Source: Melioribacter sp. (GTDB lineage Bacteria; Bacteroidota; Ignavibacteria; Ignavibacteriales; Melioribacteraceae). Taken from it: a stretch of 64,000 nt of DNA. This document shows positions 17,689 through 26,988 of this stretch, one piece after another. A program made the position numbers and the translations under genes. Position 1 is the stretch's first letter. Each line of letters opens with the position of its first letter. The notes beneath the pieces are model-generated. The model saw only the letters and a list, made by a program, of their open reading frames with translations, was not told the origin of the DNA and ran no database searches. Location: positions 234,913 through 298,912 of the forward strand of contig JAOACD010000016.1 of assembly GCA_026417975.1 (NCBI GenBank). The letters are read 5' to 3'.

Positions 17689-18651
17689 TTAAAGTTTAAT
17701 ATAAAGTGTATTCCTCATTATAGTTTTTGCGTCAAATTTTTCCTTAAATTCAATTAAACTCATGCTTGGGGTCATTGGATTTTCTGCTTTAGTATCTTGA
17801 GAAACACCAATATCTACATAGCGAAAACCTCTTTCGGTAGAGTCTTTTACTACTTCATACATAACACGTTGTATAGGTTTATATTGTGCATACTCATATA
17901 GAAGCATATTATAAAAGCAAAGAGCAACATATTTATTCGGGTAAAACATTAAAGAACCTGCGATTGGTGTATCATTATAGTATACCATGAATAGTTTTAA
18001 CCTATCTGGCAATAATTCTTTCAGGCGTAGTAAATCTTCGTATGAGTGAGTTGGTTTTACATTATGACGAGCTTTGTTTTTAAGAAGAATTGGATAAAAT
18101 TCATCATAACGCTCATTTACTTCAACGCGTAGCTTAAAATCTCTAAATGTTTTCCTAATATTTCTTCTTACAGTAGGAGAAAATCTTTCTAAAATATCCC
18201 TGTCTTTGTCTAGTTTAATTGCACTTGAAATATAATGAATTTTGTACTTGAATCCTTGCCATAGCATAGCAAAGTCGAGGCTTTGGTTTGGATATTGTTC
18301 ATATATCATTGGAGCAGCTGTTAACATAAATTCTTTAATTCCATTTTTTCTACCATAATCAAGTAGAGTGGAAACAATCTCCATTGCTTTAGCAAAAGTA
18401 ATGTCTTTTGTTACTATAGAGCCATAGCTTGCACCAACGGGTGATTCAAATAATCCATCTTCGTTAAGCGAGCCTGGTAATACTGCTACTATATTTCCTT
18501 TTTCAAGAAATATGAGGTGGTTAAATTTAAATTTGCCTGGTGTATGATAATCTAGAAATCTTTGAAGATGAAACATTGTACCATTATTTGATTCAAGAAC
18601 AAATTTGTCCCACTTTTCTTTCCACTCTTCAGTATACTTTATTATTTCCAT
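17689..18651 (-). CDS. FemAB/GNAT-like acyltransferase
   Basis: A 320-residue protein of the GNAT-fold FemAB-related group. Visible pieces are the N-terminal NNGTMFHLQRFLDYH, the FSPTVRRNIRKTFRD helix, an acyl-acceptor region with FMVYYNDTPIAGSLMFYPNKYVAL, and the C-terminal strand GFRYVDIGVSQDT. Relatives in exopolysaccharide or peptidoglycan loci transfer aminoacyl groups. It sits between PorV-like genes and glycosyltransferases, so surface-glycan modification is a fair guess. The substrate is not known. Confidence 0.75.
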   Translation of the reverse strand: MEIIKYTEEWKEKWDKFVLESNNGTMFHLQRFLDYHTPGKFKFNHLIFLEKGNIVAVLPGSLNEDGLFESPVGASYGSIVTKDITFAKAMEIVSTLLDYGRKNGIKEFMLTAAPMIYEQYPNQSLDFAMLWQGFKYKIHYISSAIKLDKDRDILERFSPTVRRNIRKTFRDFKLRVEVNERYDEFYPILLKNKARHNVKPTHSYEDLLRLKELLPDRLKLFMVYYNDTPIAGSLMFYPNKYVALCFYNMLLYEYAQYKPIQRVMYEVVKDSTERGFRYVDIGVSQDTKAENPMTPSMSLIEFKEKFDAKTIMRNTLYIKL

Positions 18652-18665
18652 GTTAATTTGAGTTA

Positions 18666-19562
18666 TTAATTAAATGTGTATGTGAAAGTTAGAATATGTG
18701 AATCTCCTAAAGAAAATTTATAGGGGACATAAGCATAATCTAAATTAATTCCTTTGTAAACAACTCCAAAACCTGCTGTAATATTTTTTGAATCATAACC
18801 AGTAATATATCCACCTCTTAAAGCAAATAAATTGTAAAAGTAAACTTCTAGTCCAAAGTGAAAATGTGAAGATTTGTCATCTATATAGTTTTGAAAGCCT
18901 GCTAGTGTGTTTATATTTAATTTGTATTTATCAATCTTGTAATTATAATTTACTCCCGCTCTAAAGTCTTTAGGCATTTTTGTGGGTTCGCTTCGCAATT
19001 GTTTCATAGAACCAATGTTTCTTAAAGAAATTCCTGCATTTAAGTTCTTAATAATATTTTTATAACTAACTCCAAAGTCAAAGCCAAATCCAGTAGCATC
19101 ATCGGAAAAGAGATTTTCATAAATATACTTTATTGAAGCACCTGCTGATAAATTATTAAATATTTCGTACGCAGTAGAAACATATCCATAAAAGTAATGA
19201 GCGTCGAACTTGGATTCAGCTTTGCCTGGTTTTGTTCTTATTTCAATGTTTGTGATTGTTGTAGTATTGATTCCTATTAAAAAAGGAATGTTGAATAGTT
19301 TAATACTGCCTGCTAATAGCTCTGAGTTTAAATCATAGAATAAATTGTTATGGGTAAATGATAATTGTGTTTTTGGATTAAATGCTATTACAGATGGATT
19401 ATAAAATCCGTTGTTTAAATCATCTGATGAAATAATTCCAAAATCTCCTGTAGAAATATTTCTCGCACCTGCACCAAGTTTCAAGAAAGATAATCCAGTT
19501 CTGATATTTTGTGCATTAGCGACTAAGCAGGTAAATAAAGCTAAGAAAAATATTTTTTTCAT
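18666..19562 (-). CDS. PorV/PorQ-family outer-membrane protein (copy 2)
   Basis: A 298-residue beta-barrel protein with a signal peptide (about 1-17, cut after ANA). It has the family N terminus SFLKLGAGARNISTGDFG and YNPS in the GFYNPSVIAF segment. The C terminus ends in a barrel strand finishing with Phe-Asn. PorV-family proteins shuttle or dock type IX cargo. It lies 5 bases after its paralogue and downstream of a cargo-like protein with a sorting domain, so the three are probably made together. Confidence 0.8.
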   Translation of the reverse strand: MKKIFFLALFTCLVANAQNIRTGLSFLKLGAGARNISTGDFGIISSDDLNNGFYNPSVIAFNPKTQLSFTHNNLFYDLNSELLAGSIKLFNIPFLIGINTTTITNIEIRTKPGKAESKFDAHYFYGYVSTAYEIFNNLSAGASIKYIYENLFSDDATGFGFDFGVSYKNIIKNLNAGISLRNIGSMKQLRSEPTKMPKDFRAGVNYNYKIDKYKLNINTLAGFQNYIDDKSSHFHFGLEVYFYNLFALRGGYITGYDSKNITAGFGVVYKGINLDYAYVPYKFSLGDSHILTFTYTFN

Positions 19563-19567
19563 ATTGG

Positions 19568-20554
19568 CTAAAAGTTAATGTTTAATCCAATTATATGCTG
19601 ATTGTTAATAGAGTAAGGTTCTATTACAAAAGCATAGTCAATACCAACTTTGCTAGAATTTATTTTATAAAAATAAGAAAAACCAAAAGAAGGTCGTATA
19701 GGTGTTTCTGTATCAGATAAATTAAATCTGTCTAAGCCACAACGTATAAATAAATTCTGATAAATATTATATTCTATTCCGCTTCTTAAATAATTAGTTT
19801 TAGCATTGCTGCTTTCAAGTTCAATAGCAGTAATTATATTTGGATTGGTTAATTTGTAAGCAAGCCCTATTTTTTTTAGAAGTGGAAATTTATTAGTAGT
19901 AGTATTCCCATTTTGTCCATATATACTTCCAGTATCCCATTTATAGGCACTATTTAAATCAACTATTACAAAAGAGAGATTAAAATTTTTATTAAATGAA
20001 TACAGAACTCCAATATCTATACCTAAGCTTGTTGTTGTAATTTCTTTGTATAACTTGTAATAATAAAATTTAAATGCAATACCTAAGGCAAATTTTTCTG
20101 AAAATCGGTTTGAAAGTGATATAAAAAATTGGGATTCCATTGTGGAAATGTTATCAAAAATCTCTCCTTCATTATCACGTAAATCAATATTTGACACCCC
20201 TGCTAAAATTAGTCCAGTACTTATGCCAGCAATCGATGCTTTTTGTTTTTCATAAGATTCTCTCTTGAACTCAAATTTCCTAGTGTAATTAATAAAACTT
20301 AGAGTTCTATCTAAGGATAAAAATGAATAGGAAGTATGGAATAAATTGTTTTCTTGGAAAGCTGAAAGAGCAGGATTATAATATGAAACAAGATTTCCAT
20401 CACTAACAGCTGAGATAGCATTCCCCATCCCTATACCTCTTGCACCAAAGCCCATTCTGCTAAACGAGCCAGGCATGCTATTAATTGGGGAAAAATTTGT
20501 TTGTGAAATAATAGGAGACGTAAATAATAACGATATTAGAATTAATTTTTTCAA
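19568..20554 (-). CDS. PorV/PorQ-family outer-membrane protein (copy 1)
   Basis: A 328-residue protein with a signal peptide (about 1-17) and the family motif FSRMGFGARGIGMGNAISAV followed by SYYNPALSAF. Many alternating hydrophobic strands follow, and the C terminus reads HIIGLNINF, a typical outer-membrane barrel end. It differs clearly from the neighbouring copy, so the pair is an old duplication rather than a recent one. It lies 18 bases after the Asp-box protein gene. Confidence 0.8.
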   Translation of the reverse strand: MKKLILISLLFTSPIISQTNFSPINSMPGSFSRMGFGARGIGMGNAISAVSDGNLVSYYNPALSAFQENNLFHTSYSFLSLDRTLSFINYTRKFEFKRESYEKQKASIAGISTGLILAGVSNIDLRDNEGEIFDNISTMESQFFISLSNRFSEKFALGIAFKFYYYKLYKEITTTSLGIDIGVLYSFNKNFNLSFVIVDLNSAYKWDTGSIYGQNGNTTTNKFPLLKKIGLAYKLTNPNIITAIELESSNAKTNYLRSGIEYNIYQNLFIRCGLDRFNLSDTETPIRPSFGFSYFYKINSSKVGIDYAFVIEPYSINNQHIIGLNINF

Positions 20555-20572
20555 AATGATTCCGTATTTGTT

Positions 20573-22150
20573 TTACATTAAAACAATTATTTTGCCAAAC
20601 ATAGGTTCGTTTGAGTCTATATCGATTCTATAAAAGTATACTCCATTAGGAACTATTTTCCCATTTTCATCTCTTCCATCCCAGAATTCTATTTGCTCGC
20701 CAGCTATATTTCTGTTTGCATTTTGAATGATGGTTCTCACTAAGTTCATTCCAAAATCAAAAATTCTAATAGTAACACTGGAGCTCTTTTCAATTTTATA
20801 TTTTATTCTTACAACCTCGTTGTCTGGTGAAAATGGATTAGGGAACGCATATGATTCATTAGTATTATTTAATCTTTTTGAAGAAAGAAAAACTTTCCAC
20901 CTTCCATCCCAATTATTGTTGATGTCGGAAAATTTTACTAAGCCATCAAGTGTTCCAATCCATATATCAGTAGAGTCATTTCTTTGTTTGACTTTAATAG
21001 CTCTGTATCTTTGTGTTTTTATATTTATTGAGATGTTTGTTTTGCTATCAACAATTTCTTGAGTAGCAATCCACGTTTTTCCATAATTATTTGAGCGGAA
21101 TAAACCGCCTTCACCCGCAGCGAAGATATCTGAATGTGTATAATTCCCATTTTCACCATAGTACTTGAAATCTATGTCAAGTATTTTTTCGTTTACAAGA
21201 TAGGTCTTCCATGATTTTCCACCATCATTAGTGGAACTTAATGCATAATATTCAGTATTGCCTTCTGCTTTCCAAGTAGCTGCCCATATTGAGTTATCGA
21301 ACTTGTTGTGTGCTAAAGAAAGAATAAAGTTACCACTGATAGGATTTAATTGATTTGTATGATTAAACTTAGTCCAACTTAAGCCACCATCTGTACTTTT
21401 GTTGATACCTCCAGCGGTTCCTACATAAATAGTTGAGTCACCTATTGTTAATAACGAAAATGCTCGATGGTTTAAGTGAGATTCTTTTCCAAATTTTCCT
21501 GCTACAGGTTGAAGAGAAAATTTTAATGTATCTGTTGGTTTAATTGAATCAAGATTATCTGGTGGAAGAACAACGCGTTGCCAGGTTTTTCCCATATCTG
21601 TAGATTTTCTTAGTCCTCCTGCAAAACAAACAATCCAAATTGTATTTTTTGTGAAAGCAATATCATAAACAAAATTTTGTTGTGGAACAGTAACAGGTAG
21701 CGCGCGAATTTTATTAATTCCATAAATAATTATTGAATCTCCAGGGTCATCGACTGGCTGTTTAATATTTGTCCATGTTTTCCCAAAATCAGTAGAATAA
21801 TGTAATCCTGTTCCTGTTGGTATGTCTGTTCCAGCAATATTTTGCATTTTCCATGTAGCTGCCCAAATAGTTCCATTGTTATACCCTATTGCAGAAATTC
21901 CATCTTCACCAAAATCTTTATGTTTATAGAAATTTATCCATGTTTTTCCATAGTCAGTTGACTTACTTAAACCTTTTGATGTTGCAATCCAAATAGTGTC
22001 TTCAACAAATAATATTTTTTCTATTGAATTACTTGCAGGTAATTCATCAGTAGTTCCTTTATTCTGGAATAAAAAACTTTTTGGAAGATTTTGTGATAAA
22101 ATATTTAACGATATAAAGAAAAAATAAAATATCAATAATAAATTTTTCAT
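20573..22150 (-). CDS. Secreted Asp-box (BNR) propeller protein with type IX sorting domain
   Basis: The 525-residue protein has a signal peptide (about 1-19) and at least six sialidase-type Asp boxes (STDYGKTW, STDFGKTW, STDMGKTW, STDGGLSW, STNDGGKSW, SNNYGKTW), which fold as beta-propeller blades. The C-terminal 85 residues (from YAFPNPFSPDNEVVRIKY to GVYFYRI and a final KIIVLM) are a type IX secretion sorting domain of the FlgD-like kind. No sialidase catalytic set was found, so it is probably a binding or structural surface protein. The two PorV-like genes follow directly. Confidence 0.85.
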   Translation of the reverse strand: MKNLLLIFYFFFISLNILSQNLPKSFLFQNKGTTDELPASNSIEKILFVEDTIWIATSKGLSKSTDYGKTWINFYKHKDFGEDGISAIGYNNGTIWAATWKMQNIAGTDIPTGTGLHYSTDFGKTWTNIKQPVDDPGDSIIIYGINKIRALPVTVPQQNFVYDIAFTKNTIWIVCFAGGLRKSTDMGKTWQRVVLPPDNLDSIKPTDTLKFSLQPVAGKFGKESHLNHRAFSLLTIGDSTIYVGTAGGINKSTDGGLSWTKFNHTNQLNPISGNFILSLAHNKFDNSIWAATWKAEGNTEYYALSSTNDGGKSWKTYLVNEKILDIDFKYYGENGNYTHSDIFAAGEGGLFRSNNYGKTWIATQEIVDSKTNISINIKTQRYRAIKVKQRNDSTDIWIGTLDGLVKFSDINNNWDGRWKVFLSSKRLNNTNESYAFPNPFSPDNEVVRIKYKIEKSSSVTIRIFDFGMNLVRTIIQNANRNIAGEQIEFWDGRDENGKIVPNGVYFYRIDIDSNEPMFGKIIVLM

Positions 22151-22166
22151 TAAGAATATTTTAACC

Positions 22167-23045
22167 CTATTTTAATGTTAAATAATGAACTGCTTTTTCG
22201 CTAATTAATCCACCTTTGTCTTTCGCATAAAATTCAAATCTCCATTCACCAGAAGGTTGACCATATGGGAAAGTAAGATAGACTGAATAAATTCCATCAT
22301 TAGCTGTTTCGTCGCCATTAGAAGTTTTATTCCCATCATCAAAAAGTGGAAATTGGGAAATTCCCTGACTATTTTCTGCTTTAGTACCATCGGGTTTGTA
22401 TAATTCATAATAAACAGAAGAGATGTCATTTAATCCGTTGGCATCGTTTACTTTTATCATTAATGTTATTCTTTGTCCATATGTAGCAAATGATGGAACA
22501 ATTACTTCAGTTATTAAAGGAGGAAAATTAACTTGTGAATTAAAATAATCGAAAGAATGTGTTGCGTATTTTAATAGCACAAAGGAAGATGATATTTTTT
22601 TTTGGACATAATATTCAATTGTATATTTCCCACTTGGAAATTTTTTACTCATTGAAACTTTAGCAGAAAATATATTGTCATCTTTTACCTTATCACCTGT
22701 AAAATAAAAATCTCCTTTATCTGACATAAAGATTTTTTGATGAGCAGTTAAAGAACCATCATAAAAAATTACATTTATCCATACACTCTCAATTTGATTT
22801 TTATTAACTAACTTAATAGATGTTATAAAGGTTGAATCAGAGTTAGAGTAATAAAACTTATCTGGGGCTTCAATTATTTCTACATTTTCGTTGACTAACT
22901 TTTGTTCTATTACATTGTTTGGAATTTCTTCGCATGCTGTTGAGGTTATAAATATGATTGTAATTATTAGTAGAATTTTAAGAAAATTTATTTTGTTGAA
23001 TAAAAGGTCGGTTTTTATAGAATAAAAAAATAAAGGAAAAATCAT
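22167..23045 (-). CDS. Lipoprotein with two Ig-like domains
   Basis: The protein has a long N terminus, then a lipoprotein signal (ILLIITIIFITSTAC) with the acylated Cys. Two similar Ig-like domains follow, each ending in a pattern of the form DxG, GD, then DGIYS or DNIFS (FFDDGNKTSNGDETANDGIYS type in the second). I chose the ATG at 23045 (292 residues). A TTG at 23144 would add 33 basic residues before the signal, which is unlikely. The start remains uncertain because 35 residues still precede the Cys. Its role is unknown; the neighbours are surface proteins. Confidence 0.65.
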   Translation of the reverse strand: MIFPLFFYSIKTDLLFNKINFLKILLIITIIFITSTACEEIPNNVIEQKLVNENVEIIEAPDKFYYSNSDSTFITSIKLVNKNQIESVWINVIFYDGSLTAHQKIFMSDKGDFYFTGDKVKDDNIFSAKVSMSKKFPSGKYTIEYYVQKKISSSFVLLKYATHSFDYFNSQVNFPPLITEVIVPSFATYGQRITLMIKVNDANGLNDISSVYYELYKPDGTKAENSQGISQFPLFDDGNKTSNGDETANDGIYSVYLTFPYGQPSGEWRFEFYAKDKGGLISEKAVHYLTLK

Positions 23046-23168
23046 AGAAAATTTGCCTTTAACTTTTGTTTTTTTCATTAGTTTTTCTGTAGTAGCAATC
23101 TTTTCTATAATTTTTCCTTTATTTCTTAAAACAAATTTAGACAAAGCATTATAACATTGTCAAGTTAA

Positions 23169-24164
23169 CTAAAATGAAATTACGAATGGAGTAGGAGAAA
23201 ATGATAATATGAATATTCCTATAGCAATGTAGCCAAGTATCATCCTTTTTTTATCAAGTTTTTCAAAATAAGGAACTGGTGGGTGCTTTATTTTAATAAT
23301 AAGATATAAAATTAGAGCCCAAAACAACCATCCACTCCAACCAAATTCTAATTTTAATCCAAAAGAGCTACTTATAATTCCCGCTGCTCCAAGAATCATT
23401 AAGATTATCATTGATATAGAAGCTATAGCTTCATGAACTTTTTCTCCAAACATTGAGTAGATTATATGACCACCGTCAAGTTGTCCTACTGGTATAAGAT
23501 TCATTGCAGTGACGAATAAACCGAACCAACCAACACATAGATATGGGTAGTGATATATTTCTGACATAGGGGGAACAAAATCGTTTGGATTTGTAAATAA
23601 ATATTTTAATAACTCATAAATAAGTGTACTCCCAAATTCTAGGTTAATAGAGTCTTTTCCATATTCTGGAGAAAAATAATCTGGGTGGATTGAAAGAATG
23701 TAATCAACAGGAGGAAGATTAGTAAAGCCATACACTAAAACAATTATACATGCAATAAAGCCCGCGATAGGCCCGGCAACGCCAATGTCAAACATTGCTT
23801 TATTATTAGGTGTAATTGATTTTGTTTTAATAACGGCACCCATTGTTCCAAAATTGAAAAATCCCGGTATAGGCGGAAAAGGGATAAAGTATGGAAGAGT
23901 AGCTTTTACCTTATGGTACTTTGCTGCAAAGTAATGTCCAAACTCATGGCATGATAATACAAAAATAATTGAAATTGAGTAAGGCAATCCCATAATTAGG
24001 TCTTTTACTTCGTAGGGCCCAACTCTACCAGTAGTCCATTCTAAACCAGCAATTAATGTTGTAAAAAAAGTAATTATCAGTAGTGCTATGTGAACTAAGT
24101 AAGACTGTTTTTTTTCAGTGGGTTGATAATAGTCTTTTATTTCCTCTGCGTAATAATCTTCCAT
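23169..24164 (-). CDS. Site-2-type membrane metalloprotease (M50)
   Basis: A 331-residue protein with about six or seven membrane helices and the zinc motif HEFGH (His73, Glu74, His77) inside a helix. The second-site motif LIPVGQLDGGH supplies the third ligand Asp. The FFNFGTMGAVIKT segment matches the membrane-reentrant beta region of this subgroup. Such proteases cut transmembrane segments of signalling or surplus peptides. It lies 1 base before the DUF1207-like gene on the other side, so co-translation with the surface-protein operon is likely. Confidence 0.88.
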   Translation of the reverse strand: MEDYYAEEIKDYYQPTEKKQSYLVHIALLIITFFTTLIAGLEWTTGRVGPYEVKDLIMGLPYSISIIFVLSCHEFGHYFAAKYHKVKATLPYFIPFPPIPGFFNFGTMGAVIKTKSITPNNKAMFDIGVAGPIAGFIACIIVLVYGFTNLPPVDYILSIHPDYFSPEYGKDSINLEFGSTLIYELLKYLFTNPNDFVPPMSEIYHYPYLCVGWFGLFVTAMNLIPVGQLDGGHIIYSMFGEKVHEAIASISMIILMILGAAGIISSSFGLKLEFGWSGWLFWALILYLIIKIKHPPVPYFEKLDKKRMILGYIAIGIFILSFSPTPFVISF

Positions 24165-24165
24165 T

Positions 24166-24996
24166 TTATAAATCCAAGTTTATTCCAATTGCAAAATAGT
24201 TTTTATTTATATCAAAATATTCTCCATGAATATTTTTACCAGAATAATAATTTAAATAAATACTCAAACCTTTACTCTGAGGTTTTCCACCAAATTTTAA
24301 TCCTGTAGAAAAAGAATGATTAGCAATGTATTTATTTATGTGAATAATTTTTAGGTCATAAGCTATGAAAGGTGTTATATTTTTGCCAAAATACTTAGTT
24401 AAGAAATAATCGAAACCTAATTGGTAGTTATCTTTTTTTATAGATGAAGGGTCTACATGAAATATATATGTAATTCCTCCATATACTCGTAATGAATTAA
24501 TGGAATAAAAAGGCATTAGTTCAATGAATTCTCTACTATAAACTCTTGGATTTAAGTTATCTCTCCATTGATTTTTACTTACATCGAAATGACCATCTGC
24601 AAAGTGCGCACTTATATGACTTATTCTAGCTCTTAAGCCAATTTGGTTTTGTCCAATATTTTTTTTGTATCCAAGATTAATTCCAAATAAATAATCAACT
24701 GCATCAACAGGGAAGTGGAAATTTTTTTCGCTTCTTAAAAGAGTATATGTAAACAAATCTGCACCAAATGAATAAATTTCTTTATCGTTAGAATATTTCA
24801 AAATATCTAAGGAATTACCTATATCTAATCTCAATTCATTTTTAGAAATATGAAACAAAAACCCAAGTTTAGGTTCAAGTATATTTGCTGTAAAAGGTTG
24901 TATATTTAAGTTGTCTGGAAAAAACTCAATTTTTTTTTGTGAGAATAACTGAATAGGTACGATTATAATAAATAGAAATAATCCTTTAAGCTTCAT
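24166..24996 (-). CDS. DUF1207-like outer-membrane protein
   Basis: A 276-residue protein with a signal peptide (about 1-19) and the DUF1207 pattern: FTANILEPKLGF near the N terminus, alternating beta strands, and GLRARISHISAHFADGH, which matches the RxxHxSxHxxD segment of that family. The C terminus (YFAIGINLDL) looks like a barrel strand. The family has no known function. It is second in the minus-strand run. Confidence 0.65.
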   Translation of the reverse strand: MKLKGLFLFIIIVPIQLFSQKKIEFFPDNLNIQPFTANILEPKLGFLFHISKNELRLDIGNSLDILKYSNDKEIYSFGADLFTYTLLRSEKNFHFPVDAVDYLFGINLGYKKNIGQNQIGLRARISHISAHFADGHFDVSKNQWRDNLNPRVYSREFIELMPFYSINSLRVYGGITYIFHVDPSSIKKDNYQLGFDYFLTKYFGKNITPFIAYDLKIIHINKYIANHSFSTGLKFGGKPQSKGLSIYLNYYSGKNIHGEYFDINKNYFAIGINLDL

Positions 24997-25023
24997 AATA
25001 TATACTCTTAATGGTTAGAAAAA

Positions 25024-26115
25024 TTAAAATTCTCTTCCTTTCCATACAACTTTTCTGTTTGGTAAGACTATAAAAGGAAGAATAATAACATAAATTATGA
25101 AATATATTTCAAAAGCTAAAAAGTGCTTAATCTTTAATTTTAGATTTAGTTTTTTGAAAACAGGATATACAAAGAAGTAATCAATAAATATTTTAAAAAA
25201 GCACAAATAAAGTGAAGTATAAGAAAAAAGAAAAGGCGTTAGCAACATGCAAAAATGAGTGATGTAACCCCATAACATTATAAGATAACCAATAATTTCA
25301 CTTTCAATACCTCCCACTCCCCATCTCTTTTTTTGCCAGTAAAGAGTTTTAAAATCTGGACATGGTTTAGAAACTACGAGAGAACCAGCATCCAAAGGAT
25401 AAAGTATTTTGTATTTTTTTAGTCTATGTATTGCCATCAACAAATTGAAATCTTCAGTAACTGAAAAAGGAAGGCTTTCATATCCACCAACTTCTTCGTA
25501 AGCACTTTTGCGATATGACATGTTATTTCCAATACAGCTCAATGGTTTCCCAAGATTTAATGCACCAGAAGCAACAGTTAACAAAAAAACAAAATCTATT
25601 GCTTGCATTCCAGCAAATGTGTTATAATCTTGTTGAGTTGTAAATCCTCCAACAAAGCCAACATCTTTTTGATAATACGAAACAAGTGTTTTAGCCCAAG
25701 TTGGTGATACAATGCAGTCTGCATCAGTAGTTAAGATTATTTCGCCTTTTGCTAATTTTATTGCATTGGCAAGTGCATTTGTTTTTCCTTTAAGCGAACC
25801 TATTTGTTGAGTTGGTATAATAGATTTAAACTTTGGCTTGTCCTTTATAAAACTGTCAATTAATTCACCGGTTTTATCTGTAGAATGGTCATTTACTACA
25901 ATAATTTCTATTTTATCTTCAGGATAAATAAGTTCATCAAGGGATTTAAGGCAATCTAAGATGTTATTCTCCTCGTTTCGAGCAGCTACTATAACTGTAA
26001 TTTTAGGTAAAATTTCGTCCTTAATTTTAGGAAATTTTTTACTAGCACCTATTGAAAATATAATTAATTGAATAAAGTAAAGAGAAAGTGCCGATAAAAA
26101 AATTATTTCGAACAT
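25024..26115 (-). CDS. Membrane glycosyltransferase family 2
   Basis: A 363-residue protein with one N-terminal helix and several C-terminal helices around a GT-A domain. It shows TVIVAARNEENNILDCLKSL, VVNDHSTDKT, the LTTDADC DxD motif and the QKKRWGVGG (QxxRW) motif of processive GT2 enzymes. The ATG at 26115 begins the membrane helix. A TTG at 26142 would add nine polar residues and has no SD. It is first of the ten-gene minus-strand run and divergent from rsmA. Confidence 0.87.
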   Translation of the reverse strand: MFEIIFLSALSLYFIQLIIFSIGASKKFPKIKDEILPKITVIVAARNEENNILDCLKSLDELIYPEDKIEIIVVNDHSTDKTGELIDSFIKDKPKFKSIIPTQQIGSLKGKTNALANAIKLAKGEIILTTDADCIVSPTWAKTLVSYYQKDVGFVGGFTTQQDYNTFAGMQAIDFVFLLTVASGALNLGKPLSCIGNNMSYRKSAYEEVGGYESLPFSVTEDFNLLMAIHRLKKYKILYPLDAGSLVVSKPCPDFKTLYWQKKRWGVGGIESEIIGYLIMLWGYITHFCMLLTPFLFSYTSLYLCFFKIFIDYFFVYPVFKKLNLKLKIKHFLAFEIYFIIYVIILPFIVLPNRKVVWKGREF

Positions 26116-26188
26116 ATAAATTTTGTTTACATTGGTGCTCAAATATAATTAATTATCCATCATGAATTAAATAATTTATTGTAAAATT

Positions 26189-26971
26189 ATGGAAAGCAAG
26201 ATAAAGCCACTTAAAAGGTATGGTCAAAATTACCTGATAGATAAAAATATAATCCAAAAAATTATAGAGGAATTTAATCCTTCAGAAAATGACATTATTT
26301 TGGAAATAGGCCCAGGTAGAGGTGCATTGACTTCTTATTTAGTTAATAAAGCAAAGAAACTTATTACTGTTGAAATTGATAAACGTGTAGTTGAATATCT
26401 CAAAGAGAATTTTCCAACTGTTGAAGTTATAAATAAGGATTTTTTGGAAGTAGATTTGAAAGATTTTTGTGATAAAATTAACAAATTGCGGATAATTGGT
26501 AACATTCCTTATAATATTACATCACCAATATTGTTTAAGTTAATAGAGCAAAGAAGTTATATTGAAGATGCTTTACTAATGGTTCAATATGAAGTAGCAA
26601 AAAGAATAACGGCTAAAGAAAAAACCAAAGAATACGGAATATTAAGTGTATTACTTAACTTTTTTGCTGAAACAAAGTTTTGCTTCAGAATCTCGCCAAA
26701 TGTATTCTATCCTAAACCAAAGGTTTTTTCCGCAATTGTTAAACTTGAATTTAGAAACAATATTGAGAAGGACTTTGATGACAAATTGTTTATTAATATT
26801 GTAAAAGCAGCTTTTGGTAACAGAAGAAAAATTTTAAAAAATTCATTTAGTAATAGTATATTTCGAAGCTTGAATTTTGATTCTTTATCTTATCTTCTCT
26901 CCAAAAGAGCAGAAGATTTATCAATTCAAAATTTTTTGGAAATATATAGTGTTATTAAACGCCAATTATAA
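26189..26971 (+). CDS. rsmA: 16S rRNA adenine(1518/1519)-N6 dimethyltransferase
   Basis: RsmA (KsgA) dimethylates two adjacent adenines near the 3' end of 16S rRNA. The 260-residue protein has KRYGQNYLIDKNIIQKI at the N terminus, the SAM motif LEIGPGRGALT, VEIDKRV and the catalytic NIPYNITSPI motif (NxPY). The C-terminal helical domain includes AAFGNRRKILKNS. Length fits the family. It is followed closely by PAP2 and ubiE genes. Confidence 0.94.
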   Translation: MESKIKPLKRYGQNYLIDKNIIQKIIEEFNPSENDIILEIGPGRGALTSYLVNKAKKLITVEIDKRVVEYLKENFPTVEVINKDFLEVDLKDFCDKINKLRIIGNIPYNITSPILFKLIEQRSYIEDALLMVQYEVAKRITAKEKTKEYGILSVLLNFFAETKFCFRISPNVFYPKPKVFSAIVKLEFRNNIEKDFDDKLFINIVKAAFGNRRKILKNSFSNSIFRSLNFDSLSYLLSKRAEDLSIQNFLEIYSVIKRQL

Positions 26972-26988
26972 ATTTTTTGTGCCTTTTA

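Noticed and set aside
23046..23144. Extended N terminus of the Ig-like lipoprotein
   Set aside because: It needs a TTG with no SD and adds basic residues before the lipoprotein signal; the ATG at 23045 is more plausible.
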